Assembly (NCBI GenBank): GCA_023362775.1
Contig: JALMGJ010000063.1
Coordinates: forward strand, 992,001 to 1,056,000
DNA length: 64,000 bases
Reading direction: 5' to 3'
Source: Charina bottae
Taxonomy: Eukaryota > Chordata > Lepidosauria > Squamata > Charinaidae
Below the pieces are notes generated by a model. The model did not search any database, had not been told where the DNA came from, and was given only the letters and a program-made list of their open reading frames with translations. Below are positions 21,780 to 34,394 of the stretch, one piece after another. How positions within the stretch are numbered: position 1 is the stretch's first letter; each line of letters opens with the position of its first letter. The translations under genes were made by a program, and so were the position numbers.

Positions 21780-22860
21780 TCCTTCTAAGCTTCACAGAAT
21801 TAGGTATTCCCAGTGTTATGATATGGATCATTCATCACCCTTGTGTTGTGCATCAGAGAAGAACTTGGGAGCATCCCTCCCCCAAAAACAATAAATTAAA
21901 GGTCAGTGAAATGAAGTATTTTCACATTACCTTTAATTAAAGAATTTGCTTCCAGAATGTGTGAGAGACTACTGACTAAAATGGATTTTAAAAGTAATCA
22001 AACACATTAATGGGCAATTGATCTGTAAGAGTGGCTCACAACACTTTCTATATTCATTGTGTCTCGGACGACATTGCTAGGTGCCTAACATATTCATGGG
22101 AAACACTAAAGACTAAGTAGACTGATGCTGTAAACATTGGTAGCGGCTCTTCCTCCTGTCCTTCAAGGCCATTCCTTATGTCCTCTAAAGCACCCCTATG
22201 TTATCACTTAGATAAAACTGATTTAAAAGAAGACTTTTTACTTTCTACATACTGAAAGTGGCTATTCTATCTCTTCCTCTCTTCCAGATTAAAAAACATT
22301 AATGAAAACATTAGGGATTTATTAAGAAAGCAATGTGGTTGATGTGTGACAGCAACATTCTTTAATGAGCTGTAAACCAGGTATAACAATGTGAAAAACA
22401 GGAGTGGTGAAGTATTGGAGTAAATAGAGTTTCAATATCTAATTATTTAAGGACAATGTGGGTATTTGTGCAACCTTAGGAGACAACTAATGTGTGATCA
22501 TGTGCATGCACCATTGACATAGTTTTGAACAGGATTCTTCTAATTGTGAAATTGTGATGTGGCAAAATTGAGCTTGTAAATGCCAATTTATTTTCTCTGC
22601 TGAACTAACAAATATTGATTCAGGCTAATAGTTCTCCTGATGTGTCAGATATACCTAAAAGATCAATCATGCCTGAGAATGGATATTTCAGAGAAGTGCT
22701 ACCAGGGGGAGGAAATCTTATTCCTTCTTCTTAGGAATTTTTCCCCTAAATAAAGACTTTGTTCTTCAGCCATTCCCTACAAAACAAGCAAATGAATTAT
22801 TTCTTTTTGAAAAGGTGCACTACTTCATGATATATACTGAGACTATACCATTTGTGACAC
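21780..22860. other. Repeat-poor sequence
   Basis: No coding or repeat call. The 22270-22640 part has many ATTA-type homeodomain cores and no repeat, so it is a candidate conserved non-coding block. Confidence 0.4.
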
Positions 22861-22861
22861 C

Positions 22862-23040
22862 TCAGTTTGTTTGTTTGTTTGTTTGTTTGTTTATTTATTT
22901 ATTTATTTATATTTTCTATCCCTTTATTATTTTTATAAATAACTCAAGGCGGCGAACATACCGAATACTCCTTCCTCCTCCTATTTTCCCCACAACAACC
23001 ACCCTGTGAGGTGAGTTGGGCTGAGAGTTCTGAACAATAG
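22862..23040 (-). mobile_element. tRNA-SINE 3' half with (ATTT/GTTT)n tail
   Basis: Minus strand: CAGCCCAACTCACCTCACAG, GGTGGTTGTTGTGGGGAA, GCCGCCTTGAGTTATTTATA and AAAATAATAAAGGGATAGAA then (ATAAA) and (CAAA) repeats. This matches the SINE at 36099-36331 but lacks its tRNA-related head. Confidence 0.85.
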
Positions 23041-26000
23041 AGGCCATAGCAGGGACCCTAGCAGAAGACAAATATACTAATTGGACCAAAACTCATTATT
23101 TGTGGAATACAAAGTTCCAACCCACTTTCTTCAGGATGCGCCAAGTGACTTTTGTGGTACCTGTGAGTTCTTTAATAGCCGGGCTTTCGTTTCCAGCATT
23201 CTTTCTCTCTGATTTTTTTTTTTGGTGGGGGAGAGAGCTAGATATACAAAAAAAGGATATTTGACTAGGTAAAGGTGTTTCCATGACATGACTACCTGGG
23301 TGGAGTTAAACCTGTGCATGACTGAAGCTGCTTTAAATTGAACTGAATTCCCCAGGCAGATCAATTAACCCCCTTTTTTGATATTCCTGCAGCATATAAA
23401 CCTCCCCCTCATTGGCGAGGTTAATTTTCTTGTAAGAATATGGGCCATCCAAGCATACAGTACATGTACATGATATTGTACATGTGCCATGCCATTTCTT
23501 CATTAGAAAATATGAAAGAGAAACTGCTATATTAAACCCAATAATACTTTATGTTATTATGTGAGAACCATTTGTGTGGTACACTGGCCACACAGGGAAG
23601 TATTTGTATTTTAGCAGTTCACTATACAGACGATTAGAATATTTTAAAATCATCACCATAAGGGAGAAAGTCTGGAAGGCAATCTAATATGTTAGAGTAG
23701 TATACAAATGTAGGCTCTTCTACTTCCCTCAGAGAATAGAGAAATGTGGTGCTGGGGAAGATACGTCAGTGAAGATAAATCATTTTCGCTCTCTTTAAAA
23801 TGGAGAGATTCAGGAAAATAGCTTTTAATGTTTATTCTTCTATTTTCAAAGACAGCAAATCTTTTCTTAAAAATTTGTGCACTGAAAAATTGGCATTGCA
23901 GCAGGAGACTGTTAAATTCTGAGAGTGACATGTCAACAATGTTCATTTTTAAGAACAAAGTTTTCTCAAACTAGCAATGAAGCAACATGCATTTTTATGG
24001 CCTAAAACTCAGTGGAAAGATCAGTGGAAAGATGGCGCTGATCCTAATCTTTGGGGGTTTTTTGGGGGTAGAAGATGCCATCCGAATTAAGTAGCATTCA
24101 CACAATAGCAATGCACCAAGCCCTACATAATTAATCCAATTGTCAGGTTGGATCCAGAGTTGCCATGAGCAGTATTCCATTCATAATGAGCTCTGTCTGA
24201 ATGAGAGAGCTTCCTCCAAAGATGACTGTAAAATGCAGTCATGAAGGGGGAAAAGAAAACCAGAAATATAACTTCTAGTACCATCCAAACTTTGAATAAG
24301 AGTTTCATCTGAATATCAGGTCATTCCAAAAAAGAATGGCCACTTTGGATTAAACCCACTATGTTCTACTAAGACAAAAATGAAATACAAGGGCATCTTA
24401 ATGTAATATAAGGTTTCCTTGCTAACCAGAAAGAAAACTGCTGCTAACCTTATAACTTGATACTTTATTACTGCAAGATATTGAAAGGAGAAAAATTTAT
24501 GTTATTTTCAGGAGCCGAATTCAGGTTGCAACCTGGTAAGGTAGCCTTTTTTTTTATTTTAATTCAGACAAGCCTGCTATAAATGTTCTGCACAGAACTG
24601 TCATGGAACATCAGCTTTTAAAATAAATGCCTAGTTGATTCCTGAAAAAGAGAAGGATATGGGTTTATTGGGCCATAACCAAAACTGTTGATAAAGAATG
24701 AATCCAGGAATTTAAGATTTTAAGTAAAAACATATAGAAAAAATTCAAAATGGCCCCGGGGGGCACTGCATCAATTGAAAAGGACATCTAGTTGCTACAG
24801 AGAAAACCAAAATTTGTTCTGTAAAATCCCCTGCCTGGGCAGCAGAAACAAGCAATCAAGGAAACAAACAAGTACGAACAAGACAGCCAAACAAAATTTA
24901 TCAATATTCTGAAAATAGAGGTTGAGTGTAAACAGCCACCCAAGATGCCATGTGCAGAAGTCCACCATGATGGGGAGGTTACTTTTGACAGAAGGCAACA
25001 GACATTTATTCCCATTTTCCCCCTCAGATGCCCAATGGAACAACATTACTGTTTAATTTCCAAACTCAACTGGCTCAAAAGTAGGCAAACAATTATTGGT
25101 TTAGCAACAAAAGTAGTAATTCTCCCCTTGTTGCCTTATCTGAAAAGGAGTCTATTTAAGCTCACTCTTTGGAAATTCATCCCTTTTCTCCCTCCTCTAC
25201 CCCACCAAGTCTTTCCACCCACCAGCCAAGCTTTCCCCAAAATGGTGTTCAGAGCAGCCACCATTAATATGTAAAGTAACCAACAAAGGAAGATAAACCT
25301 TAATGAAACCAAGATCACTGTATCACCTTCTGGTGTCCAATGTGCTCTGGAGTGCAGCGGGGGGACACTCCGAGAAGAGATAAATCAGCAGTGAAGAAAT
25401 AGAGCCAGCAGAGTTTGCTGCTTTGCACAACTACCCATCCTGCTCTCCCATCTCCTCTCCTGGCCTGTAGGACAAGACTCCATCAGAGCACAGTTTATAT
25501 GTGCCACATTCTGAAAAACAGTGTAAGTCACTCTGAAGAAATTGTTTGGTTTGCCTGTCACATCTGCACTGATAACTAATGCTTTACAAAGCAGCTGAGA
25601 CATTATCTTTAGATGTATACAGTATTTCTGCTCCTACCTGAGCTTGTGGTGGCCAGTTCTGTTGAATAATACATTTCAGAACACAAACTCATCCAGAAAT
25701 ATATGCCGGTTGGGAAGTAACTTGGACTCTTTACCCAGCAGAGTTGCCCTGCACTGACCTACTTCACGTTGGGCCTTGCAATATTTAAATAACACCCTTA
25801 AATATTAATCACACTCTATCCCCTTGAAACTGCCAGCTGTATTCTGAGCAATTACCCTCCCCCCCAAAAAAACCTGGGGGGCCATCAAGGAAATGTTTGC
25901 ATGAATGGCCTGCCAGCATCAGTGAGTTGCAAAATATCTTCCAACCCTGTAATTGTCCCATAACAGTATAGAGAGCTGTTTCTATTTTAAGCATGTAATG

Positions 26001-27150
26001 ATCCATCCAAGGTGTGCACTGGGCAACAGCAAAGCAACATCGATGTTTGGTGTATTTATAAACTTAAGTGGAAACTGGTGGGGTGGGGAAGGGAAAGCTT
26101 TTAAATGGTTAAATCCAGCGAAGAATTTAATTTTCTAGATTGGAGGGAAAAAAAGAATCCTAAAAAATTCTTGCCCTAATGCCTTACTATTATAGAAGCA
26201 CAAAACAGGTGTCTTCTTAATATTCAGGCTGGCAACTACACTGCTAAGGCCCAAGACATAAATAACAACAGAGACATGCCCAGATATCAAGTATACAATC
26301 CAAACCATGCACCATGTCATCCCCTATATAGGCTCAAAGCCATGTAGAAATTTCTCCTCAACCAAAACCAAATTCAGGCATCCTTAACCTTCTTTATTAA
26401 ACCATAATTGCTTATTTAATATTCTGTGTGATTACACAGGCAGTCAATTGAGCCAGTATTACTAGTCCCAAGTTCACAGATAACTTAAAATACTTACCTA
26501 GATCTTTATCAAAACCAACGAACACACCTGACACTGTATAGTAAGTATCTCATGGGTACTATAGAAAAGCAGAGAGGAACGTGCATGTAAACATTTATCT
26601 TATTTTCAGCTCAAGCTCTGCATAAGAAAATAATTGGTTTGAGATACTGAGAGCACATCAATAAAATCAGGAAAAACAATGAACTCACTTGGAGCTATAT
26701 AAAAATACATAGGAATATTTTGTGAAAAGACATTTTCAACTGTGGGTTTGCTACACACTTCTAAGATATGATTAGGTGTTTTAATTCCTCTTCAATCACA
26801 AAGATTTAAAGTAGCTACAAATGTATTAAAAATTAATTACATATCCAGTTGTAAAATGCTAGGAGTCAATCCTGATTCCATGGTATATACAGCTAGTAAC
26901 CATCGTGTACTTAACCGCACTCACCAGTTTTATATACCAAGAATGTGGGATAAAGTAATTATTGGAATCAATTTATCTGACAACAGTATTTCACTAGGTC
27001 TCATTTATGCTTTAAACGGTCAGCCTACACATTATCAATCAATTAGTGATCCCTCTACGTTATTTGTGTGTTGCAATATGACAATGTTGCAACTGCTGTC
27101 CTCAGCAGTGTCTGGGTGGCTATGGGTTCCCCATTCCTGTTTAATATATA
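23041..27150. other. Unique sequence
   Basis: Four kilobases with no supported repeat or gene. The frame at 26856-27224 runs into the BovB fragment and is not a coherent protein. Confidence 0.4.
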
Positions 27151-27154
27151 AGAA

Positions 27155-27412
27155 TGTTATTAAAGGCAAAACTGAAGTACTTTGGCCACATAATGAGAAG
27201 ACAGGACCCTGGAGAAGAAGCTGATGCTAGGGAAAGTGGAAGGCAAAAGGAAGAGGGGCCGACCAAGGGCAAGATGGATGGATGATATTCTGGAGGTGAC
27301 GGACTCAACCATGGGGGAGCTGGGGATGGTGACGGCCGACAGGAAGCTCTGGCGTGGGCTGGTCCATGAAGTCACGAAGAGTCGGAAGCGACTGAACGAA
27401 TAAACAACAAAA
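27155..27412 (+). mobile_element. BovB LINE, 3' end only
   Basis: Encodes LKYFGHIMRRQDP-type residues, then GQRKRGRPRARWMDDILEV and RKLWRGLVHEVTKSRKRLNE, and ends in GACTGAACGAATAAACAACA. This is the same 3' segment as at 10692-10950 but in opposite orientation and severely 5'-truncated, as is usual for target-primed reverse transcription. Confidence 0.95.
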
Positions 27413-27434
27413 ATCCATCAGTCATCCTCTAGAC

Positions 27435-27784
27435 CAGTGTTTTGAGGATGGTGTCCCCCAAGACCCACCCAGGGGTCTGTGAAATCAAAATTATGTGCCA
27501 GATATTGAAGATATTTGCAAAAATTCAAAACAATGTCACTCTTCTCATTATTATTTTGTATTTTTTAAAAAATATAGGGTTTTTTTCATTAAAAATATTT
27601 TATTTATGTTAATATCTAATGGGTTTAATGTTGTTCAGTAAATATTCTACAAATGTGTCAACTTTAATTTTTATATGGTAAATATCGATAAATATAATCC
27701 ATACAATTAAAAGCTCTTTTGGGGTCCTCCATAATTTTTAAAAGTGGGAAGGAGTTCTGAGAGCAAAAAGTTTAAGAAACATTG
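27435..27784. mobile_element. Old non-autonomous hAT element
   Basis: Ends CAGTGTTTTGAGGATGGTG and, on the reverse strand, CAATGTTTCTTAAACTTTTT with a shared AT-rich interior (ATGGTAAATATCGATAAATA). Flanking octamers CTCTAGAC and CTCTTGAT match at six of eight positions, consistent with an aged target duplication. The internal AGGACCCC..AAGAGCTTTT block resembles a widespread vertebrate hAT family. Confidence 0.75.
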
Positions 27785-27792
27785 CTCTTGAT

Positions 27793-30700
27793 ATGACAGT
27801 GAAGTTAATGAAAAACTGAGATATTCACCCACCATTTGAAGATTAGTAAATCTTTCTATAATAACATTGGTTTGTATCCAGTTAATCCGTCTCTCCCAAT
27901 GTAGTCAATTTCAGCAGGGAGTTAATCTTGAGAAAAATGTCAGCTGTCACAATATATCACTTCCAAACCAAATTTTAGAAAGACACGTGGAACTTCTGTA
28001 CAGAGAATAAAGGTACTTAAAATCACATCCTCCTCTGTTCCATCAGTGAAAACCTCCACTGGATCCAAAAACCATCAACAAAGGGACATCATCCTCAAAA
28101 CAATTCCTAATCAGTTTTGCTCTTAATTCCAAATCAGTATTGTTTTCAATTCCTAATCAGTGTTGCTTTCAATGAAACAAAGTCCAAAGTTGCTACTTGA
28201 GCTTTCTATCAAGAATTTGGTTGTATGTAAACCACAGCAAATCAGGCACAGCAGTTAATTGCTCAGCAGTGCTTTAACATACATACACACTCTCTCTCTT
28301 TCAACCTCCGATCACATTATTATAATAAATATTTTCCATAGTTGGATACACTGCTCAAATTTAATATGCCTTCCTTGTGACATATCCACTTACTGTTGGC
28401 CAACAGAAGTGTTAGATAATGTGTCTCAATGGGACTACATTTTAATAGGTGAAAGGTTTACAGTTTTTTGTTCCTAATGTTTACTATGTTCATTCATGCA
28501 CTACAGTGCTATTCCAAACAATAAAGTAGGCCCATACTTTGTTGCTGCTCTCTTCTCCACAACTGTAATATAGCATGCCATCAATAAGCAAGGAGCTTTT
28601 GCACTTACATCTATAGGTGTAGAGGCTCCAACAGAAATATTTAAAAAGTATAGATTGACCTCAACTGAAATAATCACACAATACTGATATAATCATTTTC
28701 TGAATCCGTAAGATCCTATGATGACATTTTGCAACTTGTTCTGTTCTGATTGAGAACTGTTCACATGAAAGAAAATGCAAATAGCATTCTTCAGGCCTAA
28801 CTGGAACACTGGCTAAAGAGGAGCTATGAGCTCCAGACAGGAAACTTGTAATAACAAAAATAAAGCAATACACGGGTCACCATCTTTACCTTCTCAGAGC
28901 CATACAGAAATCCACTCCAAGAGTAAGATTTGTTGAAATCTACCACTCCACATACCTCAACTAACCAACCGATTCTTGATGCATTTGCTGATCATTGCCT
29001 CAGTATGTGGACCATTTTAAGATGATGAACAACTTCTAAGGGAAAATGATATAGCACTGCGTTATGTGTTAGAAAAATTCCTTTCTCAAAATATATACTG
29101 AACTGAACTGAATAGTAAACACACTAGAAAGGATCTTCTTCTTATTAAAATTCACAGGAAGCCTTCAACAAATGGCTTCCAGATTATTTGTGGACATGAC
29201 TTGAGCAGAAAGCTAATACCCTGTACCTCACTCCATTCCAGCACATAGGCAAATTATGGGAAAAGTCTGATCAAAACCAACAGTATAGACTGCCCTTATC
29301 ATAGCTTTAAGAGCTTCTATGAGTCCTCTCTTGCTTCTGATCAGACAGCAATCTTAACTCAGCCATTTATTTCCTGCATTTGTCCAGTGAAGACAAACAT
29401 GTGCCCTTTGTTTCCAAGACAACAGGGGAGGATTACAATTTGCTTAAACAAAGGCTCTGAAGGGAAAACCAGCTCAGTTGTGTTTTAGCCTTAATATGTT
29501 GCTTGTATCTAGAAATGTTTGAAGGAGAGAACCTGGTTGTGTATTTCACCAGAATAGCCAGAAATAAGCCAAGTGGTTTGGTGGCAGCAGAGAGAGCCAG
29601 AAGGAACTGTAGATCTTTCATCTTCTACTGCTGACATACTTCTCTTTAATTGGTTAATGCTTTCTTCTTCACAGCTCCTGCCACCACCACTGCACCACAA
29701 TGTTGGATAAATAAGAGAGAAGATATAAAGATAATATAAGGAAGAAAAGCTAGCAAATAAAGTGATAAGGGATTCTGCTTTGTTTGCCTTTAATTCCCTT
29801 TTTGTCTTCATAGAAGATTCCACATTCTTGGCTGTCAAAGTCTGGCTTATATACTGTATGTGGCTGTTTTTAATGATATGGGCAATGTAAACCATGAATG
29901 TCAGATGGGATGGTTCCCATTACTGGCAATAGCACAATACAAACAGGCTTAATTTGAAACAGTATATTGGCACAGATAAGGAAGGAAATGTATGGAGTTT
30001 TAAATCAACATCTTAAATCAGCCATGCTATCAAAATCAATGAAGTTTTTGCTCCACAGTGTAATGATTTTAAATGGATTTACTGGTATCACATCCCAAAA
30101 TGCTTCTCTCTCTAATAAAGCATATAAACCATTGCTTTCAAACAAACATGTAATGAGATCCAAACATCAAATACTTTTATTTGAATATTTTATCAGAGAA
30201 TTAATCATTTCACTACAGCCTGTAGTGAAGAGAATGTAGCTTAATGTACTATAGCTTAAAAACATGTAATGCTGTTCACACATATTCCTGCGCTATGAAT
30301 ATCACCTTTCATATAGGTGTCAATATTGCCGTTGCTTCTTCACATGTGTACATCCCAAGGAACCCAAACCCCATCCTCCACATACCCTTCTTGTAAGCAA
30401 CATTCACACCAGCGTTTAGCTAAAAGGAGAGTTCTTCATCAAATATCTTTACTACTTTTCTTTCAAAGTTTCCACAAAAAGAGCAAAGCCCATTTCAGCT
30501 ACCTTTCTGAGAAGAATGCGAGGACTGAAGATCTTTTCCTCCTTAACATTTTAAGGGGGATGATCCATTGACCAGATTTCCCTCTCTGCCTTTTGTTAGG
30601 AGGGAACATTATGTATGCCTCTTTGAGCTCCTAGAGAAAAGCCAGGAGGTAGGTAAAATAAATAAAATAATAAAAAAGGCTAAATAAATTATTTCCTGTG

Positions 30701-31060
30701 ATGTACGTAAGTACCATACCTCATCTAAGCCAAAATGTGAAAAGAAACTATGCTCTCCCTGATATAACACTTTGTCTTCCTTTGCAGCCACATTATACCA
30801 ATGACTCACACTTAATCTGAAATCAACCACTGCTCCAATCTTTTTCACAAGTACTATTATTAAGCTAGATAGTTCCCCATCCTATTCCTATGTGTTTTAT
30901 TTTTGTTTTCCAAATTAAGAACTTTTCATTTTATTCTGTTATTTTCAGCCCATTTCTCTAAGCAATGAGAAAGTAAATTTGAAATTTACTTCCATCTTCA
31001 GATTAGTAACTACTCCTCCACATCGTCTTGGCTGCGTAGTAATAATATTTACCAAAACAG
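27793..31060. other. Unique sequence
   Basis: No repeats apart from degenerate 26-bp units at 28097-28173 (AATTCCTAATCAGTGTTGC-like). No supported gene. Confidence 0.4.
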
Positions 31061-31062
31061 TT

Positions 31063-31106
31063 ATTATAAAAATAATAAAGGCGGGATAAAAATAAAATAA
31101 ATAAAT
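31063..31106 (+). mobile_element. SINE tail scrap
   Basis: TTATAAAAATAATAAAGGCG followed by GGATAAAAATAAAATAAATA equals the terminal portion of the 36099-36331 SINE. Confidence 0.65.
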
Positions 31107-31339
31107 GCTCTTATTCTGTCCAGATGTGGGACAGAATATATATACTCTAGCTATAAATTCCTTTGGGAAAGAAGCAGTGACCTGAGAAGAGCAAAGCCAA
31201 GTATGCACCAGCAGTGGCTTAGAAGTGGAGTGACTGGTGTCCGTAGCTGGGTCACATCTGGATGCTTTAGTTAATGGTAAGATTCAAGGACCAAGCCAGT
31301 ACAGGAATTTGCAGAACAGCCCAAGGTTCAGGTACAAAG

Positions 31340-31838
31340 TTCATTTATTTTTATTTATTACATTTGTATGCTGTTCAGCTCTCAAAGACCTTGGTGAAGA
31401 GCCAAGTCTTCAAGGCCCTTGGAAACACCAATAGGGTGGGGGCCATATGGATTTCAGGGGGAGCCACATTCCAGAGGGCAGGCACTGCTACAGAGAAGGT
31501 ATGCTTCCGGGGTCCAGAAAGATGGCATTGTTTAATTGAAGAAACCCAAGGCATGCCAACCCTGCAAGATCGATCAGGCCAGGCAGATGCTATTGGAGAC
31601 AGGCAGTCCCTAAAGTAACCAGGCCCTATGTCATGTAAGGCTTCATAGATAACAACCAGCACCTTGAACTGCACCCAGAAGCAAACTGGCAAGCAGTGCA
31701 GCTCACAAAGCAAAGAGTGTTACATGGACATACTGAGGGGTGCCCATAACTACCCACACTGCTGCAATCTGGACGAGTTGAAGTTCTCAGGTGGTCTTCA
31801 ACGGCAGCCCCTTGTGCAGTACACTGCAGTAGCTTAGA
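31340..31838 (-). mobile_element. L2 LINE 3' region, decayed
   Basis: The minus-strand frame 31713-31375 reads FWVQFKVLVVIYEALHDIGP, GYFRDCLSPIAS, RKHTFSVAVPALWNVAPPEI and LKTWLFTKVF, matching the L2 C-terminus at 6500-6796. The (ATAAA)-type tail is at 31340-31360. The upstream edge is interrupted by a Penelope-like scrap at 31839-31993 with a 10-bp target duplication. Confidence 0.9.
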
Positions 31839-31993
31839 TTGACCTTACACCTGATTGGCCAACTTTTGCCCAGACTGAAGAAGCTACTTGGACAAGCAGC
31901 GAAACGTTTCAACCAAAAGAAAGAAATCCAGTTGCCGTGACTCAACCTACAGACAATTCCACCTGGATGACTGAGAATCTTCATCGACATGCC
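31839..31993 (+). mobile_element. Penelope-like 3' terminal scrap
   Basis: Contains GACTGAAGAAGCTACTTGGA, AGCAGCGAAACGTTTCAACC, CAGTTGCCGTGACTC and TTCCACCTGGATGACTGAGA, wording common at the 3' ends of Penelope-like elements. GTAGCTTAGA is present on both sides (31829-31838 and 31994-32003). Confidence 0.65.
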
Positions 31994-32003
31994 GTAGCTT
32001 AGA

Positions 32004-32714
32004 GTCTCAAATTCCAGAGTTTGCATTTTGGCTGCCTCAACGTGCTTGCAAAATTATTTCTCTCAATTCCGTTCTAGGTTTGGGCTTTCAGTTGAACGTC
32101 GGCATACTGAGAGCATTCCCCCCATTCCAGCTTTTCTAAATTGCCTTAGATGTAACCTTAGAGGCTAATCAGCACCATGGAAACAGACATGCCACTGCTG
32201 AGTTAAGTATATTCAGCCAACACCAGATGATCAGTGAAGACAACAGCTGTTAACAGATTGTACATATTAATGCTTATTGTGTCACCTACATTTGTACTGA
32301 GCTGTAATATTTAAATCTGAAGAAACATTCACAGGTTCATCCTATAGAACTTTTTCTGATGACTGTTATTTCCCAGTGAAGCTTACTCCCCTACACTGCC
32401 TTACTTTTTTTGTCTATTTCCTTTGTTCAGCGATTGCACTCAGTTTATACCCGCACAGTATTTTCTTCATGTCTTTCCTTCGTCTCTCTTTTTTCTTGCT
32501 TTTAATTTAAATAAACCATGCATCAAAATTAGAAATTAAAAACCAACATTAAGAATATAACAACCAACACCTTCCCCCCACCCCCTAATACAAAGGGTAT
32601 ATAATTTGTACCCCCTAGTACAGAGCATCTAATTTAAAAATCCTACAAAATAATTTGGGATAATGCATATAGTTATTATGTAGCTTTGCCTCACCTAGAC
32701 CTTTTCCATCTGCA
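32004..32714. other. Unique sequence
   Basis: First part may extend the L2 copy; no further feature is supported. Confidence 0.35.
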
Positions 32715-32870
32715 CAAGCTTTCCTCAACCTTGTAGTACCTCAATTCTCATAATCCCTGAGACACCATTTACCACAAATATACAACATGTGGCCTACCAG
32801 ATATTGCTGAACTACATCTCCCACATCCTTCACTATTGACAGTGGTGTCTGGAGTTGCTTTACAATTTGC
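32715..32870. repeat. Degenerate interspersed repeat with ACTACA-type motif
   Basis: AACATGTGGCCTACCAGATA..TGCTGAACTACATCTCCCAC..TGGAGTTGCTTTACAATTTG resembles a common squamate repeat with TTGGACTACAACTCCCAGAA. Heavily mutated. Confidence 0.45.
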
Positions 32871-33183
32871 AGATCATCAGCAGTATCAGAGGACTGCATG
32901 GTGGGCACCCATATGAGCCTATATTGTTTCATCTATTGGACACAATTTTATTTAGCTACTCCCTTGCTTCCTTTTAAAATGGTTTCAGCACCCTCAACAA
33001 ATTATTTAGGCGAGTGTGTGAAAGTACTTGCACATCCTGTGTTGTTCCTTCCAAATAAGTCATTAAGCACTTTTAGTTAGACTCTTAGAGTTTATAATTC
33101 TGCATTCCTCCCAACTGTGGCCCGTGTGGAAGGAAGAACAAAGATGTACAGTCTGAACTTTGCTTTTTAAATTGCTAGATCTA

Positions 33184-33259
33184 CTAACCCTACATTGATT
33201 GCAACTATCTTTGCAAGCCTGTGGTATGTAAGGGATAACACAGACATCCCTTGTTAATC
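33184..33259. repeat. Direct repeat, copy 1
   Basis: CTAACCCTACATTGATTGCA followed by similar sequence to CCTTGTTAA recurs at 34321-34388 with an 8-bp insertion (AGGGATA-type) as the main difference. Confidence 0.85.
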
Positions 33260-33605
33260 CATGACATCTGAAGATGTTTTCAGTGCAGAAACTGTTGCCA
33301 CAACAGGCATTTCCTGATACAAATGAAGAACATCTGTGACCACGAACACACACTCATTTTGTTTTTAAAGTAGTCTAATTCTTTGTTTCAAGTGAGAAAA
33401 TATCTATTATCTGTTATACTAATGGGGTGTGTGTGTGTCACATCATACAGCTATGAAAGCTGATTTATAAGACATACACTTCATAGTAAAATCCATTACA
33501 GCTGATGTTTTAAATCTCAAGACTAATTTCCAACAGAGGAACTACCGTAGAGTTTAAAGGTTTCTTACTGATTAAGACAAAACCTAACAATCAAATGATG
33601 ATTGA

Positions 33606-33738
33606 TGATGATGATTTTATCCTGCCTTTTTATATACAACTCAAGGCAGCAAAGATACCTAATACTTCTGTCTCCTGTTCCCCACAACAACAACCCTGTG
33701 AGGTGGGTTGGCTGAGAAAGAGTGACTCGCCCAAAGTA
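33606..33738 (-). mobile_element. tRNA-SINE 3' half
   Basis: Minus strand: GGGCGAGTCACTCTTTCTCA, CAACCCACCTCACAGGGTTG, TGCCTTGAGTTGTATATAAA and AAGGCAGGATAAAATCATCA with a (ATC)n tail. Same family as 36099-36331, 5'-truncated. Confidence 0.85.
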
Positions 33739-34320
33739 TATCCTAAGAAATCTTAGTATAGTTTTACATGATCATTTAAGTTATTGCGACATACAGTATT
33801 ACCCACATGATGAATGGGGCCATATTCCCTACCAATGCTATAGAGCTTCCCAGGCCATGGACACAAGAAGCCTACGTTTGCACATCGGTATGTATGTAGG
33901 CCTCTGTGTGATCTAAAGCTCTGAGCAAATTCTGTTTTCTATGGAAGCCCATATATGCCATTTTCCCCTTGTCAAGATGCCTCAGCACAATATATAAATG
34001 TTTGAGGTGAGAAGCAGCATAAACTAATGAGTGGAATCACAGAGATACATTATTGCTCCTCCTTCTAAACATTGAGCTTCCTTTGGATAGAGAATGAGTA
34101 AAAGCAAGTGAATTTTAAGCATATCTCAACTCTTTGCAAAGAACAAATTCATGACAAAGTTTGTAACCATAATCAATACCCACTCTGTAGCGTAAGCAGA
34201 TAAGGATCACATACCATATCTTTAAAAAGGCACAGATAGCTTCATCAGGTATTATTTTGGAACATGTATGCTCAATTTTAATTTTGTAAAAGTGCCAGAC
34301 ATTTACAACACAAGTCAAAA

Positions 34321-34388
34321 CTAACCCTACATTGATTGCAACTAACCTTGCAAACCTGTTGTATGTAACACAGACATTCCTTGTTAAC
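34321..34388. repeat. Direct repeat, copy 2
   Basis: Partner of 33184-33259, same orientation, 1.1 kb apart. Confidence 0.85.
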
Positions 34389-34394
34389 CTTCAC

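Noticed and set aside
23458..23490. GTACATGTAC-type inverted repeat
   Set aside because: Arms of only about 8 bp in AT-rich DNA; expected by chance.
26856..27224. 122-codon frame
   Set aside because: Its end is BovB sequence in the wrong frame and its beginning has no recognisable motif.
28097..28173. Possible minisatellite
   Set aside because: Only about three degenerate 26-bp units; too weak to call.
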